64,000 bases of DNA, from assembly GCF_000002425.4 (NCBI RefSeq), contig NC_037271.1, forward strand, positions 5,401,878 through 5,465,877. The letters run 5' to 3'. The notes beneath the pieces were generated by a model that searched no databases, was not told the origin of the DNA, and worked only from the letters and a program-made list of their open reading frames with translations. This document shows, piece by piece, positions 48,100 to 59,194 of the stretch. The DNA comes from Physcomitrium patens. Taxonomy: Eukaryota > Streptophyta > Bryopsida > Funariales > Funariaceae. Position 1 is the stretch's first letter, and the number at the start of each line of letters is the position of its first letter. The position numbers and the translations under genes are program-made.

Positions 48100-48960
48100 C
48101 TTTTATACCTTAACAAAGAAATTCACCTATTTAACAACGTGAAGAATCTTAGATTAATCTTTCAAAAAAATTTGATGGCACATGCTCAAAATTTTGAAGG
48201 TTTTTTAACTAAATTTTATTGGTAACTTTTCTAGAACTTAAGTGCTATCCAATAAAAGATTTGCAAGTTGATTGAGTTAGAACCTTATTTACATCACAAG
48301 CCTTTTTTTTATTTGCTTCTTTATTTGAAAAGAGGTCTCCAATCTTGAATGATTTTGAAGCTTTTTTATAAGCATTCGTAGAGGTATTTGAAAAATATGA
48401 TAAGACCTAATTAAGAACAATAAAGATTTACTCATTACATCAAGGGTTATATTCTACATCAATTTATGTATTTGATTTTAAGCAATTGACTTGTGATATC
48501 AATTTAATTGAATAAGCTCGTATGAACCAATTTTATTGGAAATTAAGAAATGATGTGAATAACCTATCACTATCATTATTTGATTCTCAAATACTTAATG
48601 AAGCTATTAACCAAGCTATGAAGTGCGATAATCAATTATTTCAATGCTATCAAGATCAACAGTTGTAGACTTTAACAAAGTAATGCACTAAAAATTTGTA
48701 TTCTACTACTTCAATAAATATATTATTTCTAAACTCTAAAGCTGAAGATATACAAATTAATGCAAGATTATTCAAAATCTTTAGAATAAAAGAAAAGAAA
48801 TGTCAATTTGAACAACATTTATGCTTGTATTTTGGTGAAGAAGGCCACAAATCTGAAAACTATCCAAAAAAAATAACATACAACCAAGACTAGGAGTGCA
48901 ATCATTTAAGAAAACAAGGAGGCTTAGCGACAATAAGGACCATGCAGCTAAAATTTCTAA
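48100..48960 (+). pseudogene. gag with zinc knuckle (element C, plus strand)
   Basis: With frameshifts and stops the plus strand reads gag: FDGTCSKF near 48177, DLQVD, LNDFEAFL near 48340, FDFKQLTCDINLIE near 48470-48510, NQFYWKLRNDVNNLSLSL, INQAMKCDNQLFQCYQDQ near 48605-48660. A decayed zinc knuckle in the open stretch 48696-48893 reads CLYFGEEGHKSENYPKK (second Cys to Phe, last Cys to Tyr). The 5' LTR is missing: the LTR of element B abuts it at 48030. Confidence 0.7.
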
Positions 48961-49029
48961 CACTTTAAATTTATGAAGGTCCCTCTATCTTTGTACAACT
49001 TCTTTGTTTTACTATACATTTATTTCATA

Positions 49030-50860
49030 GATCATAAAGACTTCAAAAAAATACCTTATTAGATTCAAGAGCATTTGCTTGCTTTTTAGATGAAGAATTT
49101 TTTAACTTCCTAAAATTCCTTTAGTACAAAAGTCAAGATATGCATATGTAGAAGTAATGGATGGTCGACTTTTATCTTCAAGCAATATTACTTATGAGAC
49201 TATATTACTAAAATTATTATTTAAGTGCTATATTAATAAAAATAATATATTATATTATTAAAATTCTATCTAATCCTATCATTCTATGACTTTTGTGGTT
49301 AGAAAGATATAATCCATTTATAAATTGGAGATTTCATAAGAATGAATTTTCTATAGAAATTTTTTAGGCAAAACCTATCAAAAAGTCATCAACAATAAAG
49401 TCTTTATTTCTTGGAACAAAGACTTTTATGAAGATATCTAAGAAAGAAATATCATTTTTAATTTATGCAACTCCAGCTTGTGAAGAAGCAAGCTTACTAT
49501 TATTTATCTTAGAGCAATATAAAAAATTATAAGATGTCTTCAAAAAAATAAATGTTAACATATTTCCAAAGCATCAATTATATGATTGTACCATTGATCT
49601 TCAAGAAGGGGCTCAACCACTATTTGGATTAATCTACAACCTATCATAAAACAAGCTTTTGGCATTAAAGGATTACATTGAAAAAAAATCTTGCAAAGAA
49701 CTTTATTTGACATTCTAAATCTTTAATATGTGCATCAATACTTTTTGTGAAGAAAAAAGATGGATCTTTGCAAATGTGTGTTGATTATTGTGGCCTCAAC
49801 AAAAGAATGGTGAAGAATCATTATCCATTATTATTTATTTCAAGGCTTTTAGAGTAATTCGATCAAGCTAAGATCTATACTAAAATAGATCTCCACAGAA
49901 CATATAATTTGGTACAAATTTTAAAAAAAAAATGAATGGAAGATAATATTTTGGACAAGATACAAATATTTTGAATATAATTTCATGCCTTTTGAATTGA
50001 CAAATATTCCAACTATATTCTAGAATTTTATGAATGAGGCTTTTTGAGAATTTTCAAACAAATTTATTGTGTGCTATCTTGATGAGATTTTTAATCTACT
50101 GTAGGACTCTTGAAGAATATAAAGAACATTTGAGATTAGTCTTAGAAAAGTTATAAAATAAGGGATTATAAGCCAAATTGGAGAAATGTGTATTCCATTA
50201 GCCAAAAGTAGATTTTTTTGGATATATTATGTCTAATAAAGACATGTTGATTGATTTGAAGAAAATTTAAGCTATAATTGAATGAAAAATTCTAAATATA
50301 GTATAAAATATATAATATTTTTAAAAATTTATAAATTTCTATCAGATATTTATCAAAAATTACTCCCAAGTTGCTACTCTTCTCACTTGATTGACATCCA
50401 AAGATAAATTAAAATTGGGACTTCAAATAAAAAGGGCTTTTTAAGTTTTGAAGGCAGCTTTTATTATAGCTTCAATCTTATTACATCCAAATTTCATGAA
50501 AGCCTTTTATTTTAAGATTGATGCGCCTAACTTTGTATTCGAAGTTGTAACAACATAAATAGAAAAAAACAGAAAGCTCCATCCAATTATATTTTATTTT
50601 AGAAAGTTTTTAATTACAAAGATTAATTATGAAATTTACAATAAAGAATTTCTTGTAATTCTAGATTCTTTTCAAGAATGGTGTCACTTAATGGAAAGTA
50701 CTAAAATTATTTATATAGATATATGTTGTGTATCCAGATCACAAAAATTTGAAATATTTCATACCAACTTGAATTTTGAATCTCCACCAAGTTCATTGAA
50801 ATATGTCTTTATATTGTTTTGATTTTATAACTATATATCAACTACAAAAAAAACAATGAC
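49030..50860 (+). pseudogene. Protease, RT and RNase H (element C, plus strand)
   Basis: Protease: LLDSRAFACFLDEEF at about 49057-49100 (D-S-R in place of D-S/T-G) and VEVMDGRLLSSSNI near 49150. RT: LYDCTIDLQEGAQPLFG near 49570, [20 protein letters not shown] near 49745-49800, then AKIYTKIDLHRTYNLVQ, MPFELTNIPT, CYLDEIFN (YLDD changed to YLDE), FLGYIMSNK. RNase H: FKIDAPNFVFEVV near 50510, FYFRKFLITKINYEIYNKEF near 50600-50650 and YPDHKNLKYF near 50730. All motifs are in family order, with frameshifts and stops. Confidence 0.75.
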
Positions 50861-51130
50861 TATCAAATGCTTTACTAAAGAAATCATATCTTGCTCTAAA
50901 GATTGGAGAAGTAGCATTTGATCAGCAATATACCACTCTTTTGAAGCCAAAACTATGTTGTCTTTGTATTGCTTCTATGATTACATCTATTGATTCAAGT
51001 TTTTTTTGAATAAATTTGTACAACATTAGCTAAAAACTCATTACTTTGTAATATTAACCAGAGCCTTGACAACAATAACTTTAAGATCATAGAAGATCTT
51101 TTGTATTTAAAGATTGTTTATATATTTCAG

Positions 51131-51682
51131 TATCACAGACATACTCATGTAAGTTAGTAATTACATATATAAATAAGTAGAAGTAAGTAAAAATAAATAA
51201 AAATAAGTTAATTCTATAGTATTTGATATGAAAGCTTTCTAGAAGCTTCATAGACACTGCTTTGATTTCATAGATGTCTTTAATTGACTTTTTGGATTAG
51301 AAATGTGGTCAACAAGTTGGCCATATGCCACACATGTTGTTAGCTTGAAGACCAAGCTAACTATGTGGCCCACACGTAGAAAAACTTGCCTTGTAAGTCA
51401 AGGCATGTGTCCTACAAAGTCAACACAAATTGGAGGTCCTATAGAATGTCGCCATGGAGCCTCTAGCTAGATAGTATATATAGAGACAAGAGTGAAGCCT
51501 TCTTCACTCTTGTCAACTCCTTTCTTATCTCTAGTCTAGTTTCAAGAGTTGTCATATTTTCTAGTCTTTGGCAATAGCCATTCTAGTTCAATATATTATC
51601 ACCTTTGAGTGATTTCTAAGTATTTTCAAGTGACACAAGAGTGTATTGAGATTATCTTTCTTTGGAGTTCATATCCTTGATA
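51131..51682 (+). mobile_element. Solo LTR (plus) in integrase, TSD TTCAG
   Basis: 552 bp, ends TATCACAGACATAC...CATATCCTTGATA, flanked by TTCAG at 51126-51130 and 51683-51687. It belongs to the subgroup with ACACAAGAGTGTATTGAGA near its 3' end. The ends have changed from TG..CA to TA..TA. Confidence 0.88.
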
Positions 51683-51886
51683 TTCAGAAGGATTGATGCA
51701 ACTTTATGTTCTTCAATCTCGTCATAATTTTATAAGTGTAGGGCATTTTAAATTTAACAAAATATTAGAACTTATTTCTTGAGATTTTTGGTGGCTTCAA
51801 ATGTGAAATACTTTGAAGGACTTTGTCTTTTTGTATGACATTTATTGAAGATTTAAGAATTTTTGATATTATCCTTATAGACTTCT

Positions 51887-52438
51887 TATCAAAGACAAGG
51901 TTTCAATGAAAGAAAATAACCAAGTGAGACTTTTTTCAAAGAATTATGATAAAATATATATATATAAAAGAAACTAAAATTAATATTATTAAAAGATAAA
52001 AAATTAAAGATTCTTGAATCTAAATTAGAGCAAAAAAAATTGATAAGAGTAAAAAAAAATACTTCACTCTTGCCTCTATATATACTATCCACTTAGGAAT
52101 TATGTGGCGACATTCTATAGAACCTCTAATATGTGTTGACTTTACAAGCTACATGTCTTAACTTACAAAGCAAGTTTTCTATGTATGCACTATATAGTTA
52201 GCTTGTTCCACAAGCTATTCACATGTATAACACAAGGTTAACTTGTTGACCAAGTTTTTAACTTAAAAGTCAACTATACATGTATAAAGTCAAAACCGTG
52301 TCTATGAAGCTTCTAAGAAGCTCTTCTAGAAGATATTATAAAATTAAATTATTTTTTTTTAATTTTATCTACTTCTATCTAATCATAGAAGTAATGATTA
52401 TAATAAGTATGTATGTCCCTGACAATATATCCATGATA
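51887..52438 (-). mobile_element. Solo LTR (minus) in integrase, TSD CTTCT
   Basis: 552 bp, ends TATCAAAGACAAGG...CCATGATA on the plus strand, flanked by CTTCT at 51882-51886 and 52439-52443. It belongs to the subgroup with AAGTGAGAC near its end (plus-strand view). It lies in the opposite orientation to the solo LTR 200 bp to its left. Confidence 0.88.
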
Positions 52439-52851
52439 CTTCTATAGCCACTATCAATTTCAAAGCCATAATGGTTTTTAATATCAATGGATTTCATCAT
52501 TGATATATTGCCCTCAATTACATTTAATGCCATCTAAATTGTTGTGGATTGATTTACAGAGATGGCATATTTTTTCTTTATAAAAAGATAATTTTTTTAA
52601 AAATAATAATAAGGATTTTTTTAGACAATATATATTAATATCATGGACTACCTGATGATATCATTTTTTATTAAAGATGTCAATTTATATCAATGTTTTA
52701 GAAATTACCTTTTGAGATATTGAAGGTAGATATCAAACTTTCTTTTGTCTTCTACCTTCAAATTAATGCTGAAATATAACAAGTTATTCAAATTTTAGAA
52801 TAGTATTTGTAATATACCATCAATTATTGACAAGATGATTAAATCTCATAT

Positions 52852-52925
52852 TGTCAAGAACAAGAACTTGATAAAAACAAATAAACAAGTAAAACTTTTT
52901 TCAAAGAAAGGTGACAAAATAGAAA

Positions 52926-52966
<41 letters not shown>

Positions 52967-53408
52967 AGAAACTACATTAGCTATTACCAAAAGATAAAAA
53001 AATTAGAGACCCTTGAAACTAGATTAGAAGCAAGAAAGAAGTTGACAAGGGTGAAGAAGGCTTCATCCTTGCCTCTATATATACTATGTACTTAAGAACT
53101 ATGTGACGACATTCTATAGGACCTCCAAAAATGTGTTGACTTTACACAACATGTATCTTAACTTACAAGGCAAGTTTTCTATGTATATACTGAATAGCTA
53201 GCTTATTCAGTAAGCTACCAACATGTATGGCATGTGGTTAACTTGCTGACCAAGTTTCTAACCTACCAATCAAGTATAAATACATATAAACTCAAAGCAG
53301 CACCTATGAAGCTTTTCTAGAAGATATTATGAAATTAATCTATTTTTATCTAATTTTATCTATTTATATCACCTAGATAATAATTATAGTAAAAAAATAT
53401 TTGTGATA
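52852..53408 (-). mobile_element. 3' LTR of a minus-strand element (element E)
   Basis: 557 bp, TGTCAAGAACAAG...TTTGTGATA on the plus strand, with a (TA)n tract at 52931-52960. It is followed on the right by a polypurine tract and 3' tail, so it is a 3' LTR rather than solo. It interrupts the integrase of element C; the five bases before it are CATAT. The rest of element E is cut off at 53575. Confidence 0.75.
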
Positions 53409-53575
53409 TTACTTCCCTTTCTAGCGACGAGTTCCACGAGGAGCGATGATCACATATTGAGGAAGTCTAAGATGTCGCAAATTGTATTTGTGACATACTC
53501 TAATCTTTGTTCTTTTCAAAGATGATTGATAGGACCTTTCAACCATCGATAGTATCTCACACCAAGGCAGAAAGA
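53409..53575 (-). mobile_element. Polypurine tract and 3' tail of element E
   Basis: On the minus strand AGAAAGGGAAGTAA precedes the LTR. The rest matches the 3' noncoding tail of element B (ATTGATAGGACCTTTCAACC and ATCGATAGTATCTCACACC on the plus strand). It stops exactly where the LTR of element A begins at 53576. Confidence 0.65.
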
Positions 53576-54133
53576 TGTCACAGACATATATTTACTGTAA
53601 TTATTATCTATGTGATATGAATAGGTAGAAATAAATAAAAATAGAATAATTTCATAATATCTTCTAGAAAAGCTTCCAAGAAGCCTCATAGATGTTACTT
53701 TGACTTTACATGTGTTTATACTTAATTGATAGATTAGAAACTTGGTCAACAAGTTAACCACGGACCACACATGTTCATAGCTTTTAGAACAAGCTAACTA
53801 TGTGGCGTCCACATAGAAAACTTGCCCTGTAAGTTAAGATACGTGTTGTGCAAAGTCAACATATTTTTGGAGGTCCTATAGAACATCCCCATGTAGCTCC
53901 TAGATAGATAGAATATATAGAAGCAAGAATGAAGCCTTCTTCACTCTTGTCAATTCTTTTCTTGCTTCTAGTGTAGTTTCAAGGATTTCTAGTTTTCTTG
54001 TCTTTTGGCAATAGCTATTTTAGTTTCTTTCTTAATATACATATTGAATTATTTTTATTTTGTCATCTTTCTTTGAAAAAAGTCTCACTTGTTTATTTAT
54101 TTTTATCAAGTTCTTGTCCTTGAAAAATTGACA
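53576..54133 (+). mobile_element. 5' LTR of element A
   Basis: 558 bp, TGTCACAGACATA...AATTGACA. It carries the family blocks GAGGTCCTATAGAACATC, TATATAGAAGCAAGAATGAA and GGCAATAGCTATTTTAG. Its TG..CA ends are intact. The target duplication cannot be tested because no 3' LTR is found. Confidence 0.82.
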
Positions 54134-54145
54134 AGAGTGCACTTA

Positions 54146-54157
54146 CAATATTAGAGC
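54146..54157 (+). promoter_or_regulatory. Probable primer-binding site of element A
   Basis: CAATATTAGAGC, 12 bases after the LTR, resembles the initiator-Met tRNA site TGGTATCAGAGC used by many plant Ty3/gypsy elements: 8 of 12 match, and three of the four differences are G-to-A or C-to-T. The spacing from the LTR is longer than usual, so this is tentative. Confidence 0.4.
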
Positions 54158-54337
54158 TTTGTCTAATCTTGATTAAGAGTGGATTATTCATTTCTCTTAA
54201 TAAGACATAAGCGTATTAGAAGTTGCGGATTACCCTCTTCTAAACTGATATTGTTCGTAGTATTTTCTTTGTTCTCAAGTCCTCTCTTCTATTTGTCTTG
54301 AGTGATATTAGACATCTTTTCTTTTGTAAGTGTTATT

Positions 54338-55330
54338 ATGGCAGAACTTACTGAAATGAAGAGTACAATAGCACAAATGCAAGAGCAATTGAGGAAGTTA
54401 ATGCTTACAATGCAGCAATTCAATTTACCACCACAAGGAGCAACAAGATTGGCAGGAAGTGAAGATATAGAAATGATTGGAGCTGCTTCAATATCTACAC
54501 CAAATTATGTCCCTTCTCTTATAGTGGAATGCCCTTCTAGTCTTAAAGAACCTAAAATTGTCTTACTCAAGAAGTTTGATTGCACTAGAGTAAAGTTTAG
54601 AGGATTTATAAATCAAGTATAACTTGTGATTGAACTTCAACCCGAAAGCTATCCAACTCCATGATTGCAAGTTAGATTCATTGATATGCTTCAAATTCAG
54701 CATTATCATGGTTTTTATCTTTTTTTGAATGACAAAATCCAATATTGGATAATCTTGAGGTATTTTTTGGCAGAGTTTCGATCCATGTATAGAGAACATG
54801 ATGCAATTTGTATTGCAACCAACAAGATCCGTACTTTGTAACAAGACAATCGATCAATAACATTATACGCTTCACAGTTTTGACAACTTACAACTGATAT
54901 CAAGTGGGATGATGCAGCACTTGTTAGCCAATTTCTCTACGAATTACAATATGAGGTAAAAAAATTAATGCTCAACTTACCTGATCCTCAAATATTGAAT
55001 CAAGAAATTGACTTTGCTGTGAAGTGCGACAATCATCTTTCTGAATTTTCATTTGAGAACCATAAAAATAGACCTTAATATTACTATAATTCAATGGCAA
55101 CACCAACATCTCTCCAACTCATACATTCGGAAGTAGAGGATATGCAAATTGATGCGGTACATTTCAAACCTCTTACTAAGCAAAAAAAGACTCGTCATTG
55201 TTAGGAAGGATTGTGCTTATATTGTAGAGAACCTAAGCACATTACTCAACATTATCCAAAGAAGTGATCCAATCATAAAATAAGGAGTACGGCTATCAAA
55301 GAAGATAGTATCTCCAAAAATGAGTTTATC
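54338..55330 (+). pseudogene. gag with zinc knuckle (element A)
   Basis: An ATG at 54338 opens 94 codons: a coiled-coil-like N-terminus (MAELTEMKSTIAQMQEQLRK), then VLLKKFDCTRVKFRGFINQV before a TAA at 54620. The gag core continues through stops: VIELQPESYPT near 54635, FLAEFRSMYREHDAICIATN near 54770-54820, YASQF...DIKWDDAALVSQFLYELQ near 54870-54945, VKCDNHLSEF near 55020. A zinc knuckle follows at about 55210-55260: CLYCREPKHITQHYPKK, last Cys changed to Tyr. This is the best kept gag in the window. Confidence 0.8.
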
Positions 55331-55347
55331 CAACTATAATAGGGACC

Positions 55348-55850
55348 GTGCGATTGGAACCTTGTACAATACCTAGTGTAGGTCTTAGTCTCTACTCTAA
55401 ATCCTCTCTTTGTTTTACGATAAATGTTATTCTAGGACCTAAATATCACAAAGCCTATGCCTTCTTAGATTCACGAGTCTCAACATGTTTCTTAGATGAA
55501 GAATATGCTAAAAGACATAGCATACTTTTAATAAAGAAAACTAAACTTGTTCATGTAGAAGTCATAGATGGTCATCCATTGTCTTCAAAAGATATTACTC
55601 ATGAAATCCTTCCTATAGAAGTAGCAAGTAATGGTCATAGTAGCTTTGTAATATTTAATATCATTAGATCTCCTTCTAATCCAGTCATTTTAGGTTTATC
55701 ATGACTAGAAAAATATAATCCTGAAATAGACTAGATTTCTCGTAGTCTTGACTTTTTTGAAAGTATAACTAAGAGCATAGTTTATCAAGTAGAAAGTCAT
55801 AAGTCTAGTACAATTAAACTTGTAATTGTAGGTGCAAGATCTTTCTTGCA
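55348..55850 (+). pseudogene. Aspartic protease (element A)
   Basis: An open stretch of 118 codons includes FLDSRVSTCFLDEEYAKRH, TKLVHVEVIDGHPLSSKDI and SFVIFNIIRSPSNPVILGLS, ending in a TGA at 55702-55704 where Trp is expected; the next Trp, at 55732-55734, is TAG. The catalytic triplet D-S/T-G reads D-S-R (CGA at 55474-55476). It follows gag and precedes RT in one reading direction. Confidence 0.8.
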
Positions 55851-57420
55851 TGATGCAAAAGAAGGATCACCTTCTGTCATTTGTGCCACATCTGTTTCTA
55901 CTAATGGAAAGACTTCAAGTGGCATTCTAAGCCAATATCAAGATTTTCAAGATGTATTTGAGAAGAAAAATGCAGATACTCTTTCGGAACATCATTCCTA
56001 TGACTACTCAATTGACCTTCAAGAAGGAGCACAATCGCCATTTAGACCAATCTATAATTTATCTCAAAATGAATTGGCTGAATTCAAGGAGTATATTGAA
56101 GAGAATCTGGCCAAGAACTTCATACGCCATTCCAAATCTCCAACAAGAGATCCAATTTTATTTGTGAAAAAAAAAAGATAGATTATTACGGATATGTGTC
56201 GATTATCGAGGACTCAACAAAATCACCATTAAAATTAGGTACCTGCTACCTTTAATATCTGAACTCCTTGATTAGTTGAATCAAGCTAAGATCTATTCAA
56301 AAATAGACCTACAAGGAGCATACAATCTAGTACACATCAAAGAAGGAGATGAATAGAAGACTACGTTTCGAACAAGGTATGGACATTTTGAATACAACGT
56401 CATGGCTTTTGGACTTATAAATGCACTAGCATTATTCCAATATCTAATGAATGATGTCTTTGAGAGTTTTTAGATGATTTTATTATCTGTTACCTAGACG
56501 ACATCTTAATCTATTCTAAGAACATAGAAGAACATGAACTTCATATTTGTCGTATGTTACAAAAACTAAGAGATGCAGTACTCTATGCCAAGATAGAAAA
56601 GTATGTATTTCACACTACTCAAGTCAAATTTTTAGGATACATCATTTCAAATGATGGACTTATGATGGATCCTAAGAAAGTTCAAGCTATTATAGATTGG
56701 AAGATCCCAAAAACGGTAAGAGATGTCCAATGCTTTTTGGGATTTGCCAATTACTATCGAATCTTTATCAAAGACTTCTCTCAAGTTGCACCTCCACTTA
56801 TACATTTGACTTGTAAAGACAACCTTCAATGGAATCAAGGAGCAGAAGTAGCATTTGAAGCCTTGAAAATAGCCTTTGTTTTCGCACCAATCTTGTATTG
56901 CATGAATTTTTTTAAGCCATTTTTTATAGAAATAGATGCATTAGACTTTGCTTTGGGTGCCCTATTGTCACAAATGGAAACAAATGATAAACTTCATCAA
57001 GTAGCTTTTTATTCTAGAAAATTTTTAACAGTCGAGATCAACTACGAGATCCATGACAAAGAACTTTTTGTAATTGTAGATTCATTTCAAGAATGGTGCC
57101 ATTATCTAGAAGGTACTCTTAGTCTAATCACCGTATATACAGATCACAAGAACCTTGAATATTTTATATCAGCACGTATCTTGAATTGTTGCCAAGCTCG
57201 TTGAAATATGTCTTTATCAAGATTCGAATTCAAGATCACTTGTCGACCGAAAAAACAATAAGATTTGTCAGATGCACTCTCTAGATGATCTTATCTTGCA
57301 TCAAAGGAAGGAGATGCTACTTTTGATCAACAATTGACAATTCACTTGAAGCTCGAGCATCTTCATCTTCGAGTAATGAAATCAATACTAATTATTGATT
57401 CAACTTTCATTAAGCAAGTT
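55846..57420 (+). pseudogene. RT and RNase H (element A)
   Basis: RT begins at about 55960 (YDYSIDLQEGAQSPFRPIYN, NEWLA-like segment, FVKKK), with a one-base slip in an A-run at about 56168-56177. It continues CVDYRGLNK near 56200, AKIYSKIDLQGAYNLVHIKE near 56285, a TAG for Trp at 56354-56356, [14 protein letters not shown], and the catalytic YLDD at 56491-56502. An intact frame at 56554-57204 (216 codons) covers RT thumb and RNase H: KFLGYIISNDGLMMDPKKVQ, FLGFANYYRIFIKDFSQVAP, EIDALDFALGALLSQ, NYEIHDKELF, YTDHKNLEYF. Then DLSDALSR near 57265. Confidence 0.88.
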
Positions 57421-58490
57421 CAGTCAAGTATGTCTTCTGATCCTCTTATTTGTGATATTAAGAGAAATCCTTCAAATAATTAATATCTCTTAAAAGGCTT
57501 TGTTGGAGATTAGAGCATTCCTTCAACCTCCAACCTTCCATGTATATATTCCTTCAAATTGAAGATAATCCACTGCCACTCATATCTTGTATAACAAATC
57601 GCATATTTTATATAAATTTTATAAGCTTTGTGGTTGCCAATACTTATTAAGTGTTATAGATACATCTTCATATAAGATACTATATAAATCATTGCTCAAA
57701 TGATTTGACTTTAAACAACTTTTTATACAAAAACTTGATCTTATAGAGATAAAAGATGTGTTTTTCAAATGATACTAGTTATGTAATTATGTGGATAAAG
57801 TGCTTGTAACTTGACTCTCTTATTATATATATATATATATATATATATTTGTGAAATTTGATGAGATTTTTTGGATTCATGTGATTGAACAAGCAAGCAT
57901 TGACAATCTTGAGGTTGCTTAATTGATTTGAAAAAGTGGCATAGATGGTATAGAAGATCTCACCTGTGTGCTAGGAACAAGAACAGGAAGATTATCCTTG
58001 TGTTGTGGATGCCGGGGGATTATCCTCAATTTGAAGAGATATGTGCATAGCTGGAAGGGGGGTCTGAAGATTGAACCAATCCCCAACAAAGCCTCTCAGG
58101 GGACGGTAATTATTTTTGCAGTCCTTTGAATATATATTGCAGTTCCCTACAACCCCGTCCGTCGTTTGGAGGTGTTGGGACGGGGGATGGGAACAAGAGC
58201 AGAAACAAGGAAAGAGAGGATTGGGATAAGGAATGTGGGCTAGGATGAGAACGTGGGACGGAGAACAACAAGATTGGAATAGAGAACAGAGGATACAATG
58301 TCGGTTGTGATAGGTGGATCAAATAAATGGCCAACGTTGCATGAAGCCAAAACAATGGTGGAAGCTTATTGGGGTTGTGCAAACCACCGACGAAGTCCCG
58401 ACGCACCGCTTTGAGGAACGAAGCAATTCGCCGAAGAGAGAGAGAGAGAGCAAGTAGAGTGGCATCGTCGTTACTGTTTCGATCACCGCT
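57421..58490. other. End of element A and transition to gene-bearing DNA
   Basis: Up to about 57560 a spacer before integrase seems to continue (FIKQVQSSMSSDPLICDI); integrase and the 3' LTR are not found, so element A is truncated. A (TA)n tract lies at 57827-57850. From about 58000 the composition becomes gene-like. A minus-strand frame at 58406-58110 is rich in Ser, Pro and Leu from CT-repeats and is not taken as a gene. Confidence 0.4.
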
Positions 58491-58510
58491 TCACTTTTCG
58501 GCGTCGACTT

Positions 58511-58906
58511 TCAACATCGAAATTTGAGAGGACGATGGAAATATGTGGACGAATGATTCCGCAGGGAAAGCCACGAAGAAGCCGATAATTCATCATACAC
58601 GGCGTCATAGGTCTTGCCACCGTATTGCAAACTTTCCACGATGGCTTCAGTGTCGAAGCTAGTGGAACATGCTAGGGTTTTCTCCGAATCCACAAGCTGT
58701 TCAGCTGGAAGTAACCGGCCGTGACAAGCGCAGTTGCCGTAATGGAAGGCTCTAGAGTAAATATCTGGCTTGGCAATCAACCGCCACCTGGAAATATCGG
58801 AACGTCTTTCATCACCGGCGACTGGAGGATTTCGTATCGGAGCATCTGCGATTTTACATGGTGCCGATTGATTGCAAGTTGCGATTCGAGAAGTTTCAGA
58901 TTCCAT
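58511..58906 (-). CDS. Hypothetical protein, 131 codons, divergent from polyubiquitin
   Basis: An ATG at 58906 opens a 131-codon frame that ends at a TGA (58511). The sequence is not low-complexity and has plausible soluble-protein composition: SDISRWRLIAKPDIYSRAFH, GNCACHGRLLPAEQLVDSEK, TEAIVESLQYGGKTYDAVYD, SSTYFHRPLKFRC. No signal peptide or membrane segment is seen. On its own strand, TATAAAG lies at 59077-59071, about 165 bp upstream of the ATG, which would make a divergent promoter with polyubiquitin. I do not recognise the family. It could instead be a chance frame in the ubiquitin promoter. Confidence 0.42.
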   Translation of the reverse strand: MESETSRIATCNQSAPCKIADAPIRNPPVAGDERRSDISRWRLIAKPDIYSRAFHYGNCACHGRLLPAEQLVDSEKTLACSTSFDTEAIVESLQYGGKTYDAVYDELSASSWLSLRNHSSTYFHRPLKFRC

Positions 58907-59070
58907 GCTTACGTTTCACGCTTTCGAGGATCTCCACGAAATTGCCTGAAACCGCTCAACGAGACCTAGTCGTCTTCTTTCTCTCGCTATTCATCCTCGC
59001 CGAAGTGTCCTCATTGTTGCCCCCTTCGTTGGACGAGGCGACGAATGATATTTTTATCGACCTGAGCATC

Positions 59071-59077
59071 CTTTATA
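59071..59077 (-). promoter_or_regulatory. TATA box candidate, leftward
   Basis: TATAAAG on the minus strand (CTTTATA on the plus strand), in good position for leftward transcription toward the hypothetical gene at 58906. Confidence 0.3.
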
Positions 59078-59130
59078 CCATCTCTTTTGTCCGTTGTGCT
59101 TCATCCTGACCTCGTTCATGCTCATCATCA

Positions 59131-59136
59131 TATAAA
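59131..59136 (+). promoter_or_regulatory. TATA box candidate of polyubiquitin
   Basis: TATAAA within CATCATATAAACCTC, 169 bp before the ubiquitin ATG. Transcription would start near 59160. Confidence 0.5.
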
Positions 59137-59194
59137 CCTCAAGGGTCTCTCACCGTCCCTCGAATTTGTTACTTTCTACCTCTTGATTGTGGAA

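Larger units (their letters stand above)
51040..52851 (+). pseudogene. Integrase of element C split by two solo LTRs
   Basis: The integrase starts near 51090 (EDLLYLKIVYIF), is broken at 51130 by a plus-strand solo LTR, and resumes at 51688 with LYVLQSRHNFISVGHFKFNK, WWLQM and the zinc-finger end near FVFLYDIY. It is broken again at 51886 by a minus-strand solo LTR and resumes at 52444 with PLSISKP, then the core MDFIIDILPS and IVVD near 52488-52550. The frame ends near 52850 at TINY..QDD, where a further minus-strand LTR starts. Removing the two solo LTRs and one target copy each restores continuous alignment. Confidence 0.8.

Noticed and set aside
58110..58406. 98-codon minus-strand frame rich in Ser, Pro and Leu
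   Set aside because: It arises from purine/pyrimidine-biased repeats, with no domain or start context.
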